Shown one piece after another: positions 35,171 to 44,109 of a stretch of DNA of 64,000 nucleotides; the first letter of the stretch is position 1; each line of letters opens with the position of its first letter. The notes under the pieces were generated by a model. It saw only the letters and a list, made by a program, of their open reading frames with translations, had not been told where the DNA came from and searched no databases. Source of the stretch: Anaerostipes rhamnosivorans (GTDB lineage Bacteria; Bacillota; Clostridia; Lachnospirales; Lachnospiraceae); assembly GCF_005280655.1 (NCBI RefSeq), contig NZ_CP040058.1, positions 3,524,861 through 3,588,860 of the forward strand, written 5' to 3'. A program made the position numbers and the translations under genes.

Positions 35171-36598
35171 CTACACCCCTGCCTCTTCTGCTGATTCATT
35201 TTTATTTGCCTGACGGTCTAAGTAAGCTACGATTTCCTTGTTTTTTAATTTAAATACTGCAAACATTGCCGCATAAACTGCCACCGCGATAGCGATGAAT
35301 ACCGGATTTCCGGAAAGGAACGCAAGGAATACGAAACCAAGCATCGGTTTTCCAAGAATGTTAAAGCTGGTGATCATGGCCGCTCCTGCCGGAATAGCAA
35401 AGCCTGCAGTCATGGCTACCTGTGTGAACAGCGGTGCTGTGTAGGTACACATCAAGAGCCCTAAACTAAACCAGATGGTTCCTGCCACAAGAATCTTTGA
35501 CATATTTCCTTTATACACAGCTACCAGACCCTGTACCATGTATGGAATGGCAAGCAGATCCACAACCGGCAGCACCTGGTTGCCCGGAAGAATGGTGGAG
35601 ACCACGATCATGATCGGGATCAGGAGAAGTCCGCTTGTAAGGGTTGCAGGCTCCCCGTATCCTACCGCATCATTGACTGCAATGTACCATTCTCTGTCTC
35701 CCGCTTTTCCCATGAATTTTCTTGCCGCCTCAGTGATCGGCGCAAATGCCTGCGCAAACATGCTGGCGATCTTGGGGAAGATGGCCATGACAGCACTGGT
35801 GGCAATGGCAACTTCTAAGATATCACCCCATCCGGCGATGGTTCCCAGCTTGTTGACGCTTCCCAGGATACCGATGAACATTCCAAGGAAAAATCCAAGT
35901 GTCATGGGCTCACCGAGGAATCCAATCTTCTTTTCAATGGATTTTGGATTCAGTTTTAATTTATTGAACCCCAGCTTATTTAAGACAGGATCAAACAGAA
36001 TCGCAAAAATTGCAGGTTCCACATTGTGCATGGCAATGATTGTACAGTTGGGATAGTTATAATACTTGGACCACCGCTTTGCCACCAGCTCCGATATGAG
36101 CAGGCTGTATAGATTTAAAAGAATCATACATGCGATTCCAAGAATAAAATTGTGGGTCTTAAATATGACCATGGCTCCCCAGACAATATAAGAATAGTTA
36201 TTCCAGAGATCCGACGGCTGGAAAATATTCGTCCACTTCACAAGAAACAGGATCGTCTGCAGAAGAATTCCCAGGCCCAGATAGATCATTCCGGCGCTGG
36301 TAGCAAAGGCAACGACGGAGGTCGCCTGCCATCCCACATCAAAGGTATTTAAGTTGACACCAGTGACGCCTGCCATAACCGTTGACATATTCTTGACCAT
36401 CGGTGTGATGATCGGTGTAAATGCGCCGAGGATCAGAGTAAATCCCATCAGGGACACCCCTGCGTAAAGTGCTGATAAAAATGCTTTCTGAACTTTCACT
36501 TTAAAGATCAAAGCGATAATAAAAATAATAAATGGTACGATGATAGCCGATCCGAAGTTGTCAATGATTGATTTGAGTACTGCAAGAATTGCTTCCAT
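35171..36598 (-). CDS. gatC: PTS galactitol-type IIC component
   Basis: A 475-residue polytopic membrane protein of the GatC family, the permease of galactitol-type phosphotransferase systems. It begins MEAILAVLKSIIDNFGSAIIV and has about ten membrane helices, among them VALVVFATSAG-type and TFGIPAGAAMI-type segments. Family members carry galactitol or pentitols such as D-arabitol, xylitol and ribitol; sequence does not decide which. It works with the IIB and IIA genes just upstream. The araM, araD and phosphatase genes downstream point to a five-carbon polyol. Confidence 0.88.
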   Translation of the reverse strand: MEAILAVLKSIIDNFGSAIIVPFIIFIIALIFKVKVQKAFLSALYAGVSLMGFTLILGAFTPIITPMVKNMSTVMAGVTGVNLNTFDVGWQATSVVAFATSAGMIYLGLGILLQTILFLVKWTNIFQPSDLWNNYSYIVWGAMVIFKTHNFILGIACMILLNLYSLLISELVAKRWSKYYNYPNCTIIAMHNVEPAIFAILFDPVLNKLGFNKLKLNPKSIEKKIGFLGEPMTLGFFLGMFIGILGSVNKLGTIAGWGDILEVAIATSAVMAIFPKIASMFAQAFAPITEAARKFMGKAGDREWYIAVNDAVGYGEPATLTSGLLLIPIMIVVSTILPGNQVLPVVDLLAIPYMVQGLVAVYKGNMSKILVAGTIWFSLGLLMCTYTAPLFTQVAMTAGFAIPAGAAMITSFNILGKPMLGFVFLAFLSGNPVFIAIAVAVYAAMFAVFKLKNKEIVAYLDRQANKNESAEEAGV

Positions 36599-36625
36599 AT
36601 GTATTTCCTCCGTTTCACTTTCTAT

Positions 36626-36928
36626 TTACTTCCCGACAGACTTCAGTGCCTCCACGATCTGGTCAAAGAACTCATCTTCTCCCATACCTGTGATACATGC
36701 AAAGGCATTGACTGCCGGAATCCCGTAATCTCCGTCCGGAAGAGGGCTTGTGTGGGCCAGGATATCAAATCTTCCGGACTGGGCCAGATTCAAAGCCTCC
36801 GTAGGCCTTGCCTCTGTGGTGGAAACTGAATATCCCTTTTCCCCTAATTTTTCTTTCAGCTTTGCTGCTACCATGGATGAAGTTACGGTTCCTGATCCGC
36901 AAACGGATAAAATATTTACAACTGACAT
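36626..36928 (-). CDS. gatB: PTS galactitol-type IIB component
   Basis: A 100-residue phosphocarrier. The phosphorylated cysteine is C10 in SVCGSGTVTSSM at 8-19, in the typical N-terminal P-loop of galactitol/ascorbate-type IIB proteins. It passes phosphate from IIA to the incoming polyol on IIC. ATG follows GGAG; 27 bases separate it from gatC. Confidence 0.92.
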   Translation of the reverse strand: MSVVNILSVCGSGTVTSSMVAAKLKEKLGEKGYSVSTTEARPTEALNLAQSGRFDILAHTSPLPDGDYGIPAVNAFACITGMGEDEFFDQIVEALKSVGK

Positions 36929-36955
36929 AATATATCTCCTTTCGGTTTTCCCTGT

Positions 36956-37426
36956 TTAGGAAAGTGACTGTTCTTTGTCTTTAATTATTTGGATCACGTC
37001 CTGTTTCGCCTTGCATTCTGTCAACCCTCTCAATGTCTCTGGATCCTGCAGTACCTGCAGTATTTTTTGTAAAAATACGAGATGTTCCTCTGGATCGTCC
37101 ACGGCGAGCATAAAGATGAGCCTTGCCATGACAACTTCATCTATGGTGCCCATCTGATAAAACTTCACAGGCTTTTTTAACACTCCGATAGCCACAGCGC
37201 CCTTATGCACATGGCTTTTGTCCGTATGCGGTATTGCGATCCCGATTCCTGCCATATTAACTCCTGTAGGAAAATCCTTTTCTCTTGCCTTCAGAGCGTC
37301 AATATAGGAATCCTTACAATAGCCTTCTTTTATCAATGTCTTACCCAGACGTTCAAAGACCTCCCCGGAGCTTTCGGCCTCCAGGCCTGTGAGCACCAGT
37401 TCTTCTTTTAAATCTTCCCAAATCAT
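36956..37426 (-). CDS. gatA: PTS IIA component (fructose/mannitol superfamily)
   Basis: A 156-residue phosphocarrier. The active-site His67 lies in GIAIPHTDKSHV (62-73), which fits the mannitol/fructose-type IIA domain found with galactitol-type systems. It accepts phosphate from HPr and also could signal to the PRD regulator just upstream, seven bases away. Confidence 0.92.
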   Translation of the reverse strand: MIWEDLKEELVLTGLEAESSGEVFERLGKTLIKEGYCKDSYIDALKAREKDFPTGVNMAGIGIAIPHTDKSHVHKGAVAIGVLKKPVKFYQMGTIDEVVMARLIFMLAVDDPEEHLVFLQKILQVLQDPETLRGLTECKAKQDVIQIIKDKEQSLS

Positions 37427-37432
37427 GTTGAA

Positions 37433-39514
37433 TTACCTCATTTCATATTCATATCGTTTGATCGCGTTATAGACTTCTTCCCCGCTCCCTACATCCCGTA
37501 TCTCATCTCTGAACTTCTGGTTATGGAACAGGTTCACCAGATGGAACATAGCCTTTAAGTGGGTTTCCTTATTGATAGCACTTAAACAGCAGACCCATTC
37601 AACCGGGTCAAATTCAGGTTTGCCGAATACTACTGGCTCTGCCAGCCTGATCAGGCTCATACCCACCTTCTTAGGCCCCGCATTTAAGGCTTCATGGGGA
37701 AGGGCAAAGCCCGGTGCCACCAGGATGTAAGGGCCGTTCTTTTCCACGTTCTCGATCATGGAGCTTATATACCGCTCCTCGATGCAGCCGTTTCTAAGAA
37801 GATACTGCGCAGACTGTCTGACAGCTTCCTGCCAGCTTTCGCAGCTTACATTTAACCTGACTGCCTCGCTGGGAAGCATTGCTAAAAGCGGCATGCTCAC
37901 TTCCTTGTGGTAAAACTCATTCACTACCTCTTCAATCTGAAATACCATCTGTTCTGGGGACGTATTCTCGGCAAGGATCTCCTTGATCCGCTTCATGTGC
38001 GCCGCCTCCGGCTTCTCTTTGACCTTTGGCCTGCTGATGGCTTTATGGCTTCCCTTCAGCCGTGAAAGCTTTTTTCCAACATTGATACAGTCCTCGTCAT
38101 TTAACAGTGGGTCCACTTGGATGTATTCCATATCGGTATCCAGCGCTACTGTGGAAAGGATCACATCCGCCTCGTCTATGTCTGCGTTTTTCAGGTCATG
38201 TGCCGGTATGATGTCCGCCACGTCGAAATTAAAATACTTCTTCAGCCTTGCCAGCAGAAGCTGGGATGTGCCGATGCCGCCGTTGCACACAAGGATCACG
38301 GAATAACGCTCCGTAGAATTCTTGTTCCGTTCCATGGCAGCACAGATATGAACTACAATGTACGAGATTTCCACCTCATTCAACTTTCGTCCGATATACT
38401 CTTCCAAGACAGATACGTTATTCTGCACTGCTTCCTGGATCTTCGGATAGCGCTCCAATACTTCTGTCACAACTGAATTTACCGTGTTATCCTGGATAGC
38501 CGATGAAAACATGGATTCCAGATGGTTGATCAGATTTTCGTAGAAAATATAATCCCCCTGTAAATTCAGATCGATATCAATGGACACATGTTCAATGAAG
38601 GTTCTTGTGATCACCTGCATCTTTACGATTTCCTGGTTGCTGGTTGTCTTTTTGATATAACGCATCTCATTTAATATTCTGCCAAGAAACTTGACCTCTT
38701 CCTCCACAACCTCAATCCCTGCAAAATCACTGAGCTGCTTTAATATGTAACCAGCCATCTCGTATTTGCTGTTCTTCTTGCTGTCCTGCTCCGCATACAT
38801 TTTTAGTCTCATGCGGTACAAGCTTAACACCAGAAAATATTTCAGGTTTGTAAAAGAGGTATCCGTGAGAAACCTTCCTGAGAAATGTTCCGCCAGATTA
38901 ATCACCTTTTCCATAGTCTTCAGATCTTCCATGTCCACCCGGCACTCTTCTTTCAGAGAACAGATGAGCCTCTCAAAGACCGGTGCCTCCCGGTAGACAG
39001 ATTCGTTGCTCTTTATCATGGATAACAACAGCAGCCTTTTATTTTTTTCCTCACCTTCTAGTATCAATCCTTTGTTGGAATGGGAAACGACATACAGTTT
39101 GTGTCTCTTAAAAAATGCTTTCAGTCCATCCAGGTCCTGGATCACTGTGGACCGGCTCACATACATGCAGTCCGCCAGATCCGAAAGGGTCCGGTAGTCC
39201 TTTTCACAGATTAATAAAGTTGCCATAAACATCTTTCTTTCATGTCTCTCCAGCTTATAGGAGTAAAAATCATCCCGGAAAAGGTACTGACGCGCCCTTT
39301 CCATGTCTTTTCCTGTCTCGATGACTCCCTGTTTTCCGAGACTTACGCCGGATAGTTTGTTCTTGTTTAGAAATTCATTAATCTGCTCCAAGTCATTCCG
39401 GATGGTCCTCGTGGACACTCCGAACTGCTCTGCAAGCTCTTTCATATATGCCGCCTGCCCATATTCTTTTTTCTGAATCAGAGTAGATAAGATTTCCCGA
39501 GATCTCTTGTTCAT
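37433..39514 (-). CDS. PRD-containing transcriptional activator of the PTS operon (MtlR/LicR type)
   Basis: About 693 residues from the ATG at 39514, which has GAGGTG at suitable spacing; a GTG nine bases upstream is the alternative. Domain order: helix-turn-helix (1-60, VSTRTIRNDLEQI), a second HTH/Mga-like domain (about 85-150, YVSRSTVIQDLDGLK), two PTS-regulation domains (about 175-395), an EIIB-like domain (CNGGIGTSQ near 404-412), and an EIIA-like domain (FALPHEAL near 597-604) with its phosphorylatable His. This is the architecture of DNA-binding activators controlled by PTS phosphorylation, not of RNA-binding antiterminators. It heads the operon and two matching operators lie upstream. 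Confidence 0.92.
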   Translation of the reverse strand: MNKRSREILSTLIQKKEYGQAAYMKELAEQFGVSTRTIRNDLEQINEFLNKNKLSGVSLGKQGVIETGKDMERARQYLFRDDFYSYKLERHERKMFMATLLICEKDYRTLSDLADCMYVSRSTVIQDLDGLKAFFKRHKLYVVSHSNKGLILEGEEKNKRLLLLSMIKSNESVYREAPVFERLICSLKEECRVDMEDLKTMEKVINLAEHFSGRFLTDTSFTNLKYFLVLSLYRMRLKMYAEQDSKKNSKYEMAGYILKQLSDFAGIEVVEEEVKFLGRILNEMRYIKKTTSNQEIVKMQVITRTFIEHVSIDIDLNLQGDYIFYENLINHLESMFSSAIQDNTVNSVVTEVLERYPKIQEAVQNNVSVLEEYIGRKLNEVEISYIVVHICAAMERNKNSTERYSVILVCNGGIGTSQLLLARLKKYFNFDVADIIPAHDLKNADIDEADVILSTVALDTDMEYIQVDPLLNDEDCINVGKKLSRLKGSHKAISRPKVKEKPEAAHMKRIKEILAENTSPEQMVFQIEEVVNEFYHKEVSMPLLAMLPSEAVRLNVSCESWQEAVRQSAQYLLRNGCIEERYISSMIENVEKNGPYILVAPGFALPHEALNAGPKKVGMSLIRLAEPVVFGKPEFDPVEWVCCLSAINKETHLKAMFHLVNLFHNQKFRDEIRDVGSGEEVYNAIKRYEYEMR

Positions 39515-39538
39515 ATTTATCACCTCATCTATGTTCTG

Positions 39539-39544
39539 AGTATA
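39539..39544 (-). promoter_or_regulatory. -10 element of the PTS operon
   Basis: TATACT on the minus strand about 25 bases before the start codon. The -35 region (GTTTTT-like) does not match consensus, as expected for a promoter that needs an activator. Confidence 0.5.
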
Positions 39545-39577
39545 TCATCCATCCTTTTTAAAAAACAGTTTGAGGTA

Positions 39578-39634
39578 TTTCATCTTTTGTGAAAAGAAAT
39601 GTCACCAGTACATTTTCTTTCACAAAAAGTGAAA
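39578..39634. promoter_or_regulatory. paired operators upstream of the PTS operon
   Basis: TTTCAT-CTTTT-GTGAAA (39578-39594, one mismatch) and TTTCAC-AAAAA-GTGAAA (39618-39634, perfect). Centres are exactly 40 bases apart, about four helical turns, at roughly -54 and -94 from the predicted start. They are likely sites for the PRD activator. Confidence 0.6.
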
Positions 39635-39641
39635 CAAAAAA

Positions 39642-39673
39642 AGCAAGGTATATGGTTGTATACATACCTTGCT
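39642..39673 (-). terminator. terminator of the fructose operon
   Basis: AGCAAGGTA (39642-39650) pairs with TACCTTGCT (39665-39673); on the minus strand a run of seven T follows. Its 3' side adjoins the distal PTS operator. Confidence 0.85.
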
Positions 39674-39733
39674 CTTTTCTGAGTCTCTAAGTTATAAACC
39701 TGCTTTAGCGTTATTTCCGCAATACAGGACCTT

Positions 39734-41692
39734 CTATTTGTTGAGTGGTTTTCTTGTGACAGACATAATCAGCATACCGATCACGGCCCCGACTGCAACA
39801 GCAACCAGGTACATCAGCGGATTTGTCACAACACCGATGACAAACAGTCCGCCGTGAGGTGCCGGAAGCCCGCACTTAAACGCCATAGACAATGCTCCTG
39901 CTGCCGCAGAGCCTATAATACAAGGTGGCAGGATATGGATCGGATCCCCAGCTGCAAATGGGATGGCTCCCTCTGTGATAAAGGACAGGCCCATGACGTA
40001 GTTGACAATACCTGATTTGCGTTCACTCTCTGAGAAACGGTTCTTAAAGAATGTGGTACACAGGGCGATGGCCAATGGAGGAACCATACCTCCGGCCATG
40101 ACTGCTGCCATGATCGCATACTGTTCCGGTCCCGCATTTGCAACCGTAAGCTGTGCTGTTCCGAACACATAGGCCGCTTTGTTAAACGGTCCGCCCATAT
40201 CCACAGACATCATTCCGCCCAGCACTGCACCTAATAAAATAGAACTTGTGCCGCTCATGGAGGATAAGAAGTTGTTAAGGCCTGTGTTGATGGCTCCCAT
40301 GATCGGGTTAATAGCGATCATCACAACACCCATCACCAGAATCCCGCACACAGGGTAAAGGAGGATCGGTTTAAGCCCCTCCAGAGCGTTTGGAAGCTTA
40401 TCAAAGATCTTCTTTAACAGGACAACAATATATCCGGCCAGGAAACCTGCCAGCAGTGCACCAAGGAAACCTGAGCTTACCGGTTTTGCCTCTGCAAAAT
40501 TCATCACATTGCCGAAGGTATAGCCGGCATTGGCCAGTGCGCCTCCCACAAAACCTACCGCTAATCCCGGGCGGTCCGCAATGCTCATGGCGATGAAGCC
40601 GGCCAGTACAGGCAGCATAAATCCGAATGCCTGCTCACCAATGGTCTTTAAGACCGCCGCGAGTTCCGTGTTCTTCCCAAAGTTGCTAGGATCGATGGCC
40701 TGGTTGTCAAATAAGAATGCCAGCGCGATCAGAATACCTCCGCCGATGACAAAGGGAAGCATATGGGACACACCGTTCATCAGATGCTTATAGATGGTTC
40801 TTCCGATGCCTTCTCCCTCTTCGTTGGCTGTCTCATCCTCAGAGGCTCCGCTGTGATGGTAGACAGGGGCTTTTCCATCGAGGATGGTCTGGATCAGTTC
40901 TTCCGGCTTATGGATGCCGTCAGCGACCTTTGTCTGAAGCACCTGTTTCCCGTCAAAACGTGCCATCTCTACATTCTTATCCGCCGCGACGATGATACCG
41001 TCACAGTGCTTGATCTCTTCCTTTGTGAGAACATTCTTTGCCCCGCCGGAGCCATTGGTCTCGGCCTTTAAAGCAATGCCCATTTCCTTGGCCTTGTTTT
41101 CCAATGCTTCCGCGGCCATAAATGTATGTGCGATACCTGTCGGGCAGGCAGTGACCGCCAATACCCTGAGTCCGCCCTTTTTCTCTTCCCGTACAGCAGG
41201 TTCCGCCTTATCTTCTTTTGCCTCTTCTGGAAACTTTGCCGTCTCCTTCTCGTCGATATACTTTAAAAACTCTTCCTTTGTGCTGGCATTAATCAATTTG
41301 TCCAGGAATGCCGGATCCATTAAAATCGTTGAAAGTCTTGCAAGGGCCTCCAAGTGTACATCACTTCCCTCTGCCGGGGCGGCGATCATAAAAAATACCT
41401 TGGTAGGTTCCCCGTCCATAGAGTCGTAGTCAACTCCGTCCGGCACTGTCATAGCCGCAAGACCCGCTTTTTTTACTGCTGCGTTCTTTGAATGGGGAAT
41501 CGCGATTCCTCCTCCGATCCCGGTGGTGCTCATTTCCTCTCTGGCGAGGATTCCTTTTTTATACTCTTCCCTGTCAGATAGATTACCTGTCTTATCCATA
41601 AGTCCGGTCAGACGGTCTATGGCATCCTCTTTTGAGTCGACCGAAACCCCAAGTTCAATTCCTTCTGTCTTCAATAATTCTGTAATACGCAT
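39734..41692 (-). CDS. fruA: fructose PTS IIABC
   Basis: About 652 residues from the ATG at 41692 (MRITELLKTE), which has AAGGAG upstream; the seven extra upstream codons lack a ribosome site. IIA domain: His67 in GIAIPHSKN. A low-complexity linker lies near 150-172. IIB domain: Cys183 in TACPTGIAHTFMAAE. The IIC domain fills the rest, with FNKAAYVFG- and GGMMSVDMGGP-type fructose signatures. It imports fructose as fructose 1-phosphate, the substrate of FruK encoded just upstream. Confidence 0.95.
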   Translation of the reverse strand: MRITELLKTEGIELGVSVDSKEDAIDRLTGLMDKTGNLSDREEYKKGILAREEMSTTGIGGGIAIPHSKNAAVKKAGLAAMTVPDGVDYDSMDGEPTKVFFMIAAPAEGSDVHLEALARLSTILMDPAFLDKLINASTKEEFLKYIDEKETAKFPEEAKEDKAEPAVREEKKGGLRVLAVTACPTGIAHTFMAAEALENKAKEMGIALKAETNGSGGAKNVLTKEEIKHCDGIIVAADKNVEMARFDGKQVLQTKVADGIHKPEELIQTILDGKAPVYHHSGASEDETANEEGEGIGRTIYKHLMNGVSHMLPFVIGGGILIALAFLFDNQAIDPSNFGKNTELAAVLKTIGEQAFGFMLPVLAGFIAMSIADRPGLAVGFVGGALANAGYTFGNVMNFAEAKPVSSGFLGALLAGFLAGYIVVLLKKIFDKLPNALEGLKPILLYPVCGILVMGVVMIAINPIMGAINTGLNNFLSSMSGTSSILLGAVLGGMMSVDMGGPFNKAAYVFGTAQLTVANAGPEQYAIMAAVMAGGMVPPLAIALCTTFFKNRFSESERKSGIVNYVMGLSFITEGAIPFAAGDPIHILPPCIIGSAAAGALSMAFKCGLPAPHGGLFVIGVVTNPLMYLVAVAVGAVIGMLIMSVTRKPLNK

Positions 41693-41757
41693 GTAATCAC
41701 TCCTTTTCATCAATGGCCCTCACACATCAAGTCATATATTAGTCAGCATAAAGTCAA

Positions 41758-42660
41758 TTATAATTGCTCATATAATTCCATGATCTTTTCTTTTGTTGCA
41801 AGATCCTCAGAAAATGCGCTGGCGCTTCCTGTTGCGATCCCCATCTTTAAGGCCTCTTCATAATCTCCGTTTTTCAGATAACCGGTCAGGAAGCCTGCAA
41901 CCATGGAATCCCCTGCTCCCACTGAGTTCTTCACTTCTCCCTTTGGACAAGGTGAGATGTGCACATCACCCTTTTCCGTGATCAGAATCGCTCCGTCTCC
42001 CGCCATGGAGATCAGTACATTTCTCGCACCCTTCTCCTGAAGCTTCTTTCCATATTCAATAATCTCTTCATTGTTCTTTAACTCAACGCCGAACATTTCG
42101 CCCAGCTCGTGATTATTCGGTTTGATCAGGAACGGATGGAATTTAAGAACGTTTAACAAAAGATCCTTCGTGGCATCCACAACGATCTGTATCTTCCTGT
42201 CCTGAAGCCTTTCCATGATCTTTTCATAGACATCTTCAGGAAGGGTATTCGGGATACTTCCCGCAAGAACCAGAATGTCGCCATCCTTTAACGTATCCAG
42301 CTTCTGATACATCATCTCCAACTCATCCTCATGGATGTCCGGACCCTGTCCATTGATCTCGCTCTCCTCATTTGACTTAATCTTAACGTTGATGCGCGTC
42401 ATGCCTTCCCTGAGACGAATGAAGTCAGGCTTAAACCCGAGCTGCTTTGCCCCTGTCTCAATGGCGTCTCCTGTAAACCCTGCGATGAATCCAAATCCCA
42501 CACTGTCAATGCCTAAGTTGGCCAGTACGTTGGAAACATTGATCCCTTTTCCTCCGCAGTACATATCCTCTCTTGTGGTGCGGTTTACCTTTCCCAGTGT
42601 CAGGTCATCCACCTTGATGACATAATCGATCGCCGGGTTAAATGTCACTGTGTAAATCAT
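41758..42660 (-). CDS. fruK: 1-phosphofructokinase
   Basis: About 300 residues from the ATG at 42660; the longer frame would overlap fruR by 150 bases, while AAGGAGG lies just before this ATG. PfkB-family kinase: VTFNPAIDYVIKV (4-16), GGKGINVSNVLANLG near 37-51, and the C-terminal GAGDSMVAGFL near 247-257, whose Asp is the catalytic base. It phosphorylates fructose 1-phosphate to the 1,6-bisphosphate. The ATG overlaps the fruR stop as ATGA, so translation is coupled. The next gene is fruA. Confidence 0.95.
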   Translation of the reverse strand: MIYTVTFNPAIDYVIKVDDLTLGKVNRTTREDMYCGGKGINVSNVLANLGIDSVGFGFIAGFTGDAIETGAKQLGFKPDFIRLREGMTRINVKIKSNEESEINGQGPDIHEDELEMMYQKLDTLKDGDILVLAGSIPNTLPEDVYEKIMERLQDRKIQIVVDATKDLLLNVLKFHPFLIKPNNHELGEMFGVELKNNEEIIEYGKKLQEKGARNVLISMAGDGAILITEKGDVHISPCPKGEVKNSVGAGDSMVAGFLTGYLKNGDYEEALKMGIATGSASAFSEDLATKEKIMELYEQL

Positions 42661-43403
42661 TCTAATACCTCCTTGATGACTGCATATTTTAAGAAGCTTG
42701 GCTCCTCTAACTTCCCTGTTACGATAACTGCCTGGTCTAAATCTGCCACACTGACAGCTGAGACTGCACGGAACTTGGACGAATCCGCCAGGATATAGGC
42801 ATCCAGACAATGTTCAAGAGCCGTTTTCTTTACCAGTGCCTCAGTCACATCCGGTGTCGTAAATCCGCTGCGCTTGGAAATTCCGTTGACACCAAAAAAT
42901 CCTTTGGTAAAGTTATACTTCCTTAAACTGTCCAGAGCCTCCGCCCCGACGATCGCTTCTGTAACCGCACGGAGTTCCCCTCCGATCAGGTACACCTTGA
43001 AGCCGTAATCCATAAGTTTTTTGGCATGGGAAATGCCGTTGGTTACATAAGAGGCTTTCTTCTCTGTCAAGAAATCAATCATCATCTCAGTGGTCGTTCC
43101 CGCATCCAGATAAATAAAGTCATCCGGTCTGATGATACCTGCACAGTATTCTGCAATTCTGCGTTTTTCATCCACATTTTTTAAAGATTTGTTCGCGACT
43201 GCTTCTTCCATGTTAAAGCCTGTATCCAGTGCAGTGGCTCCTCCGTGGACTTTATTGAGCAGACCTTTCTTATCAAGTGCAGTCAGATCCCTGCGGATCG
43301 TTGACTCAGAGATCCCGATCTGTCTGACCAGCTCCTGGACAGTTACGGACCTGTTTTTCCTTATCAACTCTAAAATCTTTCTAAATCGTTCATCTGGCAG
43401 CAT
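42657..43403 (-). CDS. fruR: DeoR family repressor of the fructose operon
   Basis: About 248 residues from the ATG at 43403, with AGAGGTG upstream; a TTG one codon earlier is less likely. The N-terminal winged helix (ERFRKILELIRKN near 4-16, ISESTIRRDLTALDKKG near 30-46) and the C-terminal sugar-phosphate sensor domain (LDAGTTTEMM near 97-106; IVGAEALDSLRKYN near 148-161; ADSSKF near 208-213) are typical of DeoR proteins that respond to phosphosugars. The gene heads fruR-fruK-fruA, so fructose 1-phosphate is the likely inducer. Confidence 0.92.
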   Translation of the reverse strand: MLPDERFRKILELIRKNRSVTVQELVRQIGISESTIRRDLTALDKKGLLNKVHGGATALDTGFNMEEAVANKSLKNVDEKRRIAEYCAGIIRPDDFIYLDAGTTTEMMIDFLTEKKASYVTNGISHAKKLMDYGFKVYLIGGELRAVTEAIVGAEALDSLRKYNFTKGFFGVNGISKRSGFTTPDVTEALVKKTALEHCLDAYILADSSKFRAVSAVSVADLDQAVIVTGKLEEPSFLKYAVIKEVLE

Positions 43404-43423
43404 CAAATCACCTCTTTTTTCTA

Positions 43424-43451
43424 ATTATAACACCTTCTCAGTCAAAGTCAA
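43424..43451 (-). promoter_or_regulatory. promoter of the fructose operon
   Basis: On the minus strand, TTGACT (43451-43446) is directly repeated (43445-43440). A perfect TATAAT follows at 43429-43424, 16 bases after the first copy. The A/T-rich repeats ATCAT-A-ATCAT just upstream (43451-43461) may be FruR half-sites. Confidence 0.65.
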
Positions 43452-43499
43452 TCATAATCATGCATTTTCGTTCACCAAGAATATTTGGAGACAAAAAAA

Positions 43500-43531
43500 G
43501 AGCTTCCGTTCGTAACCTGATACGGAAGCTC
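43500..43531 (-). terminator. terminator of the toxin-antitoxin operon
   Basis: GAGCTTCCGT (43500-43509) pairs with ACGGAAGCTC (43522-43531); on the minus strand seven T follow. Confidence 0.85.
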
Positions 43532-43537
43532 CTTTTA

Positions 43538-43816
43538 TCAATCAAATAAGTCACTGTGTGTACCCACTCTTGCCAAGGTCAGGACCAAGATATCTTCCAG
43601 ACAATAGTACACCAGCAGCCAGTCAGACTGAATATGGCACTCTCTGTGCCCGCTCCATTTTCCTGACAGGGCGTGGTCATTGTATTCTTCCGGAAGATTT
43701 TGTCCTCTGGCAAGCATCGAGATAATGTGGGCTAGTTTTGAAACATCAAAGCCTCTTTTAACTGCAAGTTTATAATCCTTTTTGAATTTGGTAGTCCTCT
43801 TGATCTCATATTTCAT
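43538..43816 (-). CDS. YafQ-like RelE-family toxin
   Basis: A 92-residue ribosome-dependent mRNA interferase of the YafQ group. The conserved C-terminal GTHSDLF (about 85-91) holds the catalytic His, and GHRECHIQSDWLLVYY near 55-70 holds the other His and Asp. These residues match the catalytic set of E. coli YafQ. It overlaps the antitoxin gene by four bases (ATGA). All catalytic residues are present, so it may be active. Confidence 0.9.
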   Translation of the reverse strand: MKYEIKRTTKFKKDYKLAVKRGFDVSKLAHIISMLARGQNLPEEYNDHALSGKWSGHRECHIQSDWLLVYYCLEDILVLTLARVGTHSDLFD

Positions 43817-44091
43817 CGGTCCAGATCAGCCATTAAAGCTTCCATAGAGAGGAAACCCTCTACGGATGGATCTTTGGCGATCTCTTCTGCCTCACACATA
43901 GCTGCGGCTGTCTCCCTGCCTTTTGGATACATTGTTACCTCAAATGGAATTCCCCCTTCTCTCACGGACTGCCTCAAAAATATATGAAACGCTGCTGTCA
44001 TGTCAATCCCAAGATTGGTAAACAACAGATCTGCCTGTTCTTTTAACTCACTATCAATGCTAAAACTTACGTTTGATGTATTTCCAGCCAT
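43813..44091 (-). CDS. RelB/DinJ family antitoxin
   Basis: A 92-residue antitoxin. The N-terminal ribbon-helix-helix (NVSFSIDSELKEQADLLF, about 7-24, then LGIDMTAAFHIFLRQSV) binds DNA. The acidic C-terminal part neutralises YafQ. First gene of the pair. A small palindrome over its promoter suggests autorepression. Confidence 0.9.
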   Translation of the reverse strand: MAGNTSNVSFSIDSELKEQADLLFTNLGIDMTAAFHIFLRQSVREGGIPFEVTMYPKGRETAAAMCEAEEIAKDPSVEGFLSMEALMADLDR

Positions 44092-44109
44092 TACCTATAA
44101 CTCCTTTCC

